From: Metarhizobium sp017305935
GTDB taxonomy: Bacteria; Pseudomonadota; Alphaproteobacteria; Rhizobiales; Rhizobiaceae
DNA: 64,000 nt
Assembly: GCF_029601685.1 (NCBI RefSeq)
Contig: NZ_JARRIR010000006.1
Coordinates: forward strand, 308,538-372,537
Reading direction: 5' to 3'
Shown here piece by piece: positions 59,878 to 64,000 of this stretch. The notes below the pieces were generated by a model that did no database searches, was not told the origin of the DNA, and was given only the letters and a program-made list of their open reading frames with translations. The position numbers were made by a program, and so were the translations under genes. Position 1 is the first letter of the stretch. Each line of letters starts with the position of its first letter.

Positions 59878-60555
59878 GTGAAAATCCAGATTTACACCAT
59901 GCAGACCGTTTCCGAAGCCCTGGCCGCCGCCGCCGCGGGCGTCGATTATCTCGGCCTGACGCCCTCCAATCGCGGGTTGCCGGGCGAAATCAGCTTCGAG
60001 ACGGCGCGCGAGATCGCCGATGCCGTCAAGGGCAAGGCGGAGCGCGTGGCGCTGTCGGTGGAAAGCGATCTCGGCCTGATTGCCGACATGGTCGCCGCCG
60101 TCCGTCCCGACGTCCTGCATCTGTGCGGCAATATCGCGCTGGTGACGCCGGATCATGTGCGGCAGTTGCGCGAAACCCTGCTGCCGCTCTATCCGGAACT
60201 GCGCATCCTGCAGGCGATCCCGATGACCGGGCCGGAAGCGCTGGACCACGCGGCCGCCTTCGAGCCCTATTCCGATAGCTTCATCCTCGATTCCGTCGCC
60301 GCCCATATCGACGGCATCGGCGCGGCCGGCGTCACCCATGACTGGTCGCTCTCCCGGGAAATCGTCAAGCGCAGCAAGCTGCCGGTGATCCTCGCCGGCG
60401 GTCTTGGCCCGGACAACGTCGCCGCCGCCATCGAAGCCGTCAAACCCTGGGCGGTGGATTCGCTGACCCACACCAACAAGCCGCTGCCGGAAGGCGGTTT
60501 CCGCAAGGACATCGACAAGATCGCCGCCTTCGTGAAGGCCGCGCGCGCGGCCTGA
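59878..60555 (+). CDS. TrpF-like (phosphoribosylanthranilate isomerase family) barrel protein of uncertain function
   Basis: A 225-residue (beta-alpha)8-barrel protein. TrpF features kept are the N-terminal VKIQIYT strand, VLHLCGN (normally QLHG), the aspartate in FILDS, AGVTHDWSL and VILAGGLGPDNVAAAI (phosphate-binding half). Features lost are the catalytic cysteine of KICG, replaced by KIQI, and the final SSGVE loop, replaced by SLTHTNK. It is far from any trp gene and follows the RpiR regulator, facing the sugar transporter/PLP/PfkB operon. An aldose-ketose (Amadori-type) isomerisation of a different phosphosugar conjugate is a reasonable guess; ordinary tryptophan synthesis is unlikely. 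GTG start. Confidence 0.75.
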   Translation: MKIQIYTMQTVSEALAAAAAGVDYLGLTPSNRGLPGEISFETAREIADAVKGKAERVALSVESDLGLIADMVAAVRPDVLHLCGNIALVTPDHVRQLRETLLPLYPELRILQAIPMTGPEALDHAAAFEPYSDSFILDSVAAHIDGIGAAGVTHDWSLSREIVKRSKLPVILAGGLGPDNVAAAIEAVKPWAVDSLTHTNKPLPEGGFRKDIDKIAAFVKAARAA

Positions 60556-60592
60556 GCGAGAAGCGCCGGCACCGCAATCCATCGCTTTCCTC

Positions 60593-60700
60593 CGTCATGG
60601 TCGGGCTTGTCCCGACCATCTAAGCACGGATGAGATAATCCATTATCTTCAATTGCTTGGCGGATGTTGGCAGATGGTCGGGACAAGCCCGACCATGACG
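60593..60700. repeat. Perfect 29-bp inverted repeat element
   Basis: The left arm (60593-60621) and right arm (60672-60700) are exact reverse complements over 29 bp, separated by 50 bp. Each arm is itself nearly palindromic around CGGGCTTGTCCCG, so the element can form one long stem or two short ones. GGTCGGGCTTGTCCCGACC-type repeats are dispersed in many alphaproteobacterial genomes. Confidence 0.85.
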
Positions 60701-60730
60701 TGGAGATTGAGGGAAAGCTTGTCAAAAATG

Positions 60731-60771
60731 AAAAGGGGGCGGCGCCATCGGCACCGCCCCCTTTCTGTTTT
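60731..60771. terminator. Bidirectional intrinsic terminator
   Basis: Stem AAAGGGGGCGG (60732-60742) and CCGCCCCCTTT (60754-60764) followed by CTGTTTTA, with A-rich sequence on the other side. It lies between the converging trpF-like and transketolase-like genes. Confidence 0.8.
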
Positions 60772-60788
60772 ATAGTCTTCGCCAAAAC

Positions 60789-63191
60789 TCAGCCGGCATT
60801 TGCCCGCAATGGTTGGGCCTCGGCGCGCGCAATCGAGTCCGCCGCTTCCATGATGGCATGGGTGTCGATGCCGAAATGGGCGTAGAGGTCGGCGATGGTG
60901 CCGGTCTGGCCGAAATGCTCGACGCCGAGCGACACCGTGCGGTGGCCCTGCACCGAACCCAGCCAGCCGAGCGTCGCCGGATGGCCGTCGGTGACGGTGA
61001 TCAGGCTGGCGGCGCGCGACACGCTGTCGAACAGCGTCTCGATATGGCTACGGGCGTTGATTTCCCCGTGGCGGCGGGCGCGTTGCGCCGCCGTCCAGCC
61101 GGCGTTCAGCCGGTCGGCGGAGGTGACGGCCAGCACGGCGATATCGCCATGCGCCTCGGCCATGCGGCCGGCCGCCATCAGCACTTCCGGCGCGATGCAG
61201 CCCTGATAGGCAAGCACGATGCGGGTGCGGGCGGACGGCGCGCGTAGCCAGTAGGCGCCGTCGATGACGCCCTGGCGGAAGGCCGGATCCTCGCGGCGCA
61301 GCGCGATCTGCTCCAGCGGGCGCGTCGTCAGGCGCAGATAGACCGAGCCGCCGGTCTCGTCGCGCAGCCAGGTGCGGGTATCATGGCCGCCATCGCCGTC
61401 GCGCTGCATATAGTCGAAGGACCAGTCCATGATGACGGACAATTCGTCGAGGAAGGCTGGCTCGAAGCTCGCAAGCCCGTCCTGGCTGATACCGATGAGC
61501 TGTGAACCAATCGACTGATGCGCGCCGCCTTCCGGAGCCAGCGTCACGCCGGAGGGCGTACCGACGATCATGAAGCGGGCATCCTGATAGCAGACATAGT
61601 TCAGGGCATCGAGGCCGCGCGCCACGAAGGGATCGTAGACCGTGCCGATCGGCAGCAGGCGCTCGCCGAACAGCGAATGCGACAGGCCCGCAGCGCCGAG
61701 CAGCAGGAACAGGTTCATTTCGGCAATGCCCAGCTCGATATGCTGGCCGGCCGGGCCGAACTCCCATTTCTGCACTGAGGGCACCCGCTCGTCGCGGAAT
61801 GTATCCGCCTGTTTGTCGCGGGCGAAAAGGCCGCGGCGATTGACCCAGGGACCGAGATTGGTCGAGACCGTGACGTCAGGCGCGGTGGTAACGATACGCT
61901 GCGACAGCGCATCGTCGCGTTGCGCCAGTGCATCGAGGATCTTGCCGAAGCCGGCTTGGGTCGACAATTCACGGTCGTCGAGGAAAACCGGGCCGGAGCC
62001 GGGCAGGGTAGGCGATGTGAAGCGGCGCGGTCCCTCGGCAAAGAAGGGTACCGACTTCAGGAATTCGCGCGCTGGCTGGGGCGAGGGTATGGCGCCGAAT
62101 TTTTCCCATTCGTCGCCCGGCTTGACGCCGATGCGGGTCTGGAAGGTCTCCATCTGCGCCTTGGTCATCAGGCCGGCATGGTTGTCCTTGTGGCCGGCCA
62201 GCGGCGTGCCCCAGCCCTTGATCGTATAGGCGAGGAAGACGGTCGGCCGGTCGTGGTCGATGCTCTCGAAGGTGCGGACCAACGTTTCCAGGCAATGGCC
62301 GCCGAGATTGTTCATCAGATCCGAAAGCTGCTCGTCGCTGCGCGATGCGAGAAGTGCTGCGACACCCGGCTCGCTGCCGATCTCGTCGGTCAGGCGCTTG
62401 CGCCAGGCCGCACCGCCCTGGAAGGTGAGGGCGGAATAGAGCTGGTTCGGGCACCGGTCGATCCAGCCGCGCAAGGCCTCGCCGCCGGGCTCCTTGAAGG
62501 CGGCTTCCTGCAGCGCGCCGTATTTCAGCACCTTCACATCCCAGCCGAAGGCGGTGAAGATGCCTTCGATGCGCTGCCACAGGCCTTCGCGGATGACGCC
62601 GTCGAGGCTCTGGCGGTTATAGTCGATCACCCACCAGGTGTTGCGCAGGTCGTGCTTCCAGCCTTCCTGCAGGCACTCGTAGATATTGCCTTCATCGAGT
62701 TCGGCATCGCCGACCAGCGCGATCATGCGGCCGGTAGGCTGTTTCTTCGACCATTGCTTGGCAGCGATATAATCCTGCACGATGGAGGCGAAGGCGGTGA
62801 TCGCCACGCCGAGACCGACCGAACCGGTGGAGAAATCGACGTCGTCGATATCCTTGGTGCGGCTCGGATAGGACTGCGCGCCACCGAAACCGCGGAAATT
62901 CTCCAGCTTCTCGCGGGTCTGGTTGCCCATCAGGTACTGGATGCCGTGGAAGACTGGCGAGGCATGCGGCTTGACCGCAACGCGATCTTCCGGCCGCAGC
63001 ACATGGAAATACAGCGCCGTCATGATCGAGGCGAGCGATGCGGACGAGGCCTGATGGCCCCCGACCTTCACCTCGCCCTTTTCACGCAGATGGTTGGCGT
63101 TGTGGATCATCCAGCAGGCATGCCACAGAACCTGTTTTTCCAGATCCTTCAGGCATTCCAGCCGAGCTGGCGTCAAGGCCGGCGCAGTCAT
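60789..63191 (-). CDS. Transketolase / AceE-like thiamine-diphosphate enzyme
   Basis: An 800-residue ThDP-dependent enzyme resembling the homodimeric pyruvate dehydrogenase E1 (AceE, about 890 residues) and transketolase. N-terminal GGHQASSASLASIMTALYFH and the ThDP/Mg motif GDAELDEGNIYECLQEGW with VIDYNRQSLDG are visible; GDG is GDA here. The central region is GQHIELGIAEMNLFLLLGAA, with the conserved glutamate that activates thiamine. The C-terminal domain contains ITVTDGHPATLGWLGSVQGH. The frame is open upstream, but the ATG at 63191 gives the natural N-terminus. It is divergent from an Lrp-type regulator. No E2 or E3 genes are nearby, so the acceptor is unknown. Confidence 0.85.
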   Translation of the reverse strand: MTAPALTPARLECLKDLEKQVLWHACWMIHNANHLREKGEVKVGGHQASSASLASIMTALYFHVLRPEDRVAVKPHASPVFHGIQYLMGNQTREKLENFRGFGGAQSYPSRTKDIDDVDFSTGSVGLGVAITAFASIVQDYIAAKQWSKKQPTGRMIALVGDAELDEGNIYECLQEGWKHDLRNTWWVIDYNRQSLDGVIREGLWQRIEGIFTAFGWDVKVLKYGALQEAAFKEPGGEALRGWIDRCPNQLYSALTFQGGAAWRKRLTDEIGSEPGVAALLASRSDEQLSDLMNNLGGHCLETLVRTFESIDHDRPTVFLAYTIKGWGTPLAGHKDNHAGLMTKAQMETFQTRIGVKPGDEWEKFGAIPSPQPAREFLKSVPFFAEGPRRFTSPTLPGSGPVFLDDRELSTQAGFGKILDALAQRDDALSQRIVTTAPDVTVSTNLGPWVNRRGLFARDKQADTFRDERVPSVQKWEFGPAGQHIELGIAEMNLFLLLGAAGLSHSLFGERLLPIGTVYDPFVARGLDALNYVCYQDARFMIVGTPSGVTLAPEGGAHQSIGSQLIGISQDGLASFEPAFLDELSVIMDWSFDYMQRDGDGGHDTRTWLRDETGGSVYLRLTTRPLEQIALRREDPAFRQGVIDGAYWLRAPSARTRIVLAYQGCIAPEVLMAAGRMAEAHGDIAVLAVTSADRLNAGWTAAQRARRHGEINARSHIETLFDSVSRAASLITVTDGHPATLGWLGSVQGHRTVSLGVEHFGQTGTIADLYAHFGIDTHAIMEAADSIARAEAQPLRANAG

Positions 63192-63324
63192 CGTGGTCTC
63201 ACTCCCTGTCTTCCCGATAAGGGGAAATGCTACACCTGAATTCGGGGAAAAAGTGATCTCAATTGACTGTCTAGCATAAAATTGCGAAAAACCCTTTCGA
63301 TATTCCCTTTTAAACCGGTCAATC

Positions 63325-63828
63325 ATGCCTCCGTCCAAATCCGCTCTCGATCCCGCCTCCATCCGCATCCTCGACCTCTTGCAGCAGAATGCCGAAATGA
63401 GCGTTTCGGAGCTGGCCGAGGCGACCGGCCTCTCGGCCTCGCCCTGCTGGCGGCGCGTCAACGATCTCAAGGAAAGCGGCGTCATCAAGGGCTCGGTGGC
63501 GCTGGTGGATGCGCAGGCGCTGGGGCTGGCGGTCAATGTCTTCGTGCAGGTATCGCTGAAACAGCAGGACCGGGAATCTCTCGACGTCTTCAACGCCGCC
63601 ATCCGCACCAAGCCGGAAATCGTCGAATGCTACCTGATGACCGGCGAGGCGGATTACATGCTGCGGGTAGTGGTCGAAGATCTGATGAAATTCCAGGCGC
63701 TGGTGGTCGATTTCCTCACCCGCATTCCCGGCGTCGCCAATATCCGCTCCAGCTTTGCGCTCAGCCAGATCAAATACACCACGGCGCTGCCGACCGGCCA
63801 TCTGAAGACCGGCCGCACGGGTGGATGA
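63325..63828 (+). CDS. Lrp/AsnC-family transcriptional regulator
   Basis: A 167-residue regulator. The N-terminal winged HTH (about 8-60) contains LDPASIRILDLLQQNAEMSV, LAEATGLSASPCWRRVNDL and SGVIKGSVALVD. The C-terminal RAM domain (about 70-150) has VECYLMTGEADYMLRVVVED and the closing VANIRSSFALSQIKYTTALP. It is divergent from the transketolase/AceE-like gene with 133 bp between the starts, so it probably controls that gene in response to an amino acid or keto acid. Confidence 0.93.
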   Translation: MPPSKSALDPASIRILDLLQQNAEMSVSELAEATGLSASPCWRRVNDLKESGVIKGSVALVDAQALGLAVNVFVQVSLKQQDRESLDVFNAAIRTKPEIVECYLMTGEADYMLRVVVEDLMKFQALVVDFLTRIPGVANIRSSFALSQIKYTTALPTGHLKTGRTGG

Positions 63829-63915
63829 ATAAACCGCCGTTTTTGCCTTACGTCAAAGAACGCACCGCCGGCCGGGCGTACACCCATGCCAGTCCTTGAA
63901 CCAATGGAGACTGAC

Positions 63916-64000
63916 ATGCTTATTCGCGCAACCGGTACTCTCGTAGCCGCCGGCTTCATGGCCCTGATGGCCTTCCCCGCGCTTTCCGCCGAGATCGAAG
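63916..64000 (+). CDS. Secreted protein, N-terminal fragment cut by the window end
   Basis: The first 28 codons of a gene: MLIRATGTLVAAGFMALMAF followed by PALSAEIE, a typical Sec signal peptide with an ALSA cleavage site. TGGAGA lies five bases upstream of the ATG. The family cannot be recognised from this fragment. Confidence 0.6.
   Translation, partial: MLIRATGTLVAAGFMALMAFPALSAEIE

Noticed and set aside
60593..60700. CRISPR or insertion-sequence end
   Set aside because: Only one inverted pair, no array, no transposase gene and no direct repeats. It is better described as a palindromic intergenic repeat.
63192..63324. sigma70 promoter from TTGACT at 63263
   Set aside because: No acceptable -10 element at 16-18 bp spacing, so no promoter is called.

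Overview
This window is chromosomal DNA of about 60% or more G+C from an alphaproteobacterium, most likely Rhizobiaceae (Rhizobium/Agrobacterium group). The evidence is a fused SecD-SecF gene, many CUT1 sugar ABC operons with start-stop overlaps, a flagellum-free che operon, and rhizobial-type palindromic intergenic repeats (59806-59851 and 60593-60700). No rRNA, tRNA, CRISPR array, transposase or phage gene was seen. Almost all of the window is coding.

Layout. 1-2990 (+): 3' part of secDF, a terminator, and a small host-attachment-type protein. 3067-12587 (-): a nine-gene chemotaxis operon read right to left, STAS-cheY-cheA-cheW-mcp-mcp-cheW-cheR-cheB. It faces a divergent gene (12925-14664) for a soluble, degenerate receptor-like protein. 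14789-15733 (+): purC. 15834-22695 (+): TetR regulator and a tripartite RND efflux system. 22797-28903 (-): GntR regulator, a PLP trans-sulfuration-type enzyme and a complete CUT1 sugar ABC transporter, apparently one operon. 29304-33467 (+): a DUF475/TerC membrane protein and a kinase / M23-like / class III aminotransferase fusion. 33471-39426 (-): a P1-family autoproteolytic peptidase and a five-gene Opp/Dpp-type transporter.

39611-53595 is an aminosugar region. On the minus strand lie a BadF-type kinase, GntR/UTRA regulator, double-SIS deaminase-like protein and NagA. Divergently on the plus strand lie a CUT1 transporter, two Gfo/Idh/MocA oxidoreductases, a ROK kinase, CutC and an unusual 2-hydroxyacid dehydrogenase. 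The divergent promoter region carries repeated TGGTATT-like half-sites. The likely flow is uptake, phosphorylation, deacetylation by NagA, then deamination/isomerisation.

53580-60555 is a second sugar-type locus: binding protein, two permeases, a trans-sulfuration-type PLP enzyme and a PfkB kinase on the minus strand, facing an RpiR regulator and an atypical TrpF-like barrel protein, with a tandem operator between. It has no ATPase gene. Two separate operons here therefore couple a CUT1 transporter to a C-S-lyase-type PLP enzyme. This is the best candidate for an uncharacterised catabolic system. 60789-63828 holds a transketolase/AceE-like TPP enzyme divergent from an Lrp/AsnC regulator. The window ends in the first codons of a secreted protein.

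Other points of interest are a CheZ-like DxTxQ motif in the receptor-like protein beside che, a 735-bp near-identical tract shared by the two tandem receptors, and the kinase-aminotransferase fusion.
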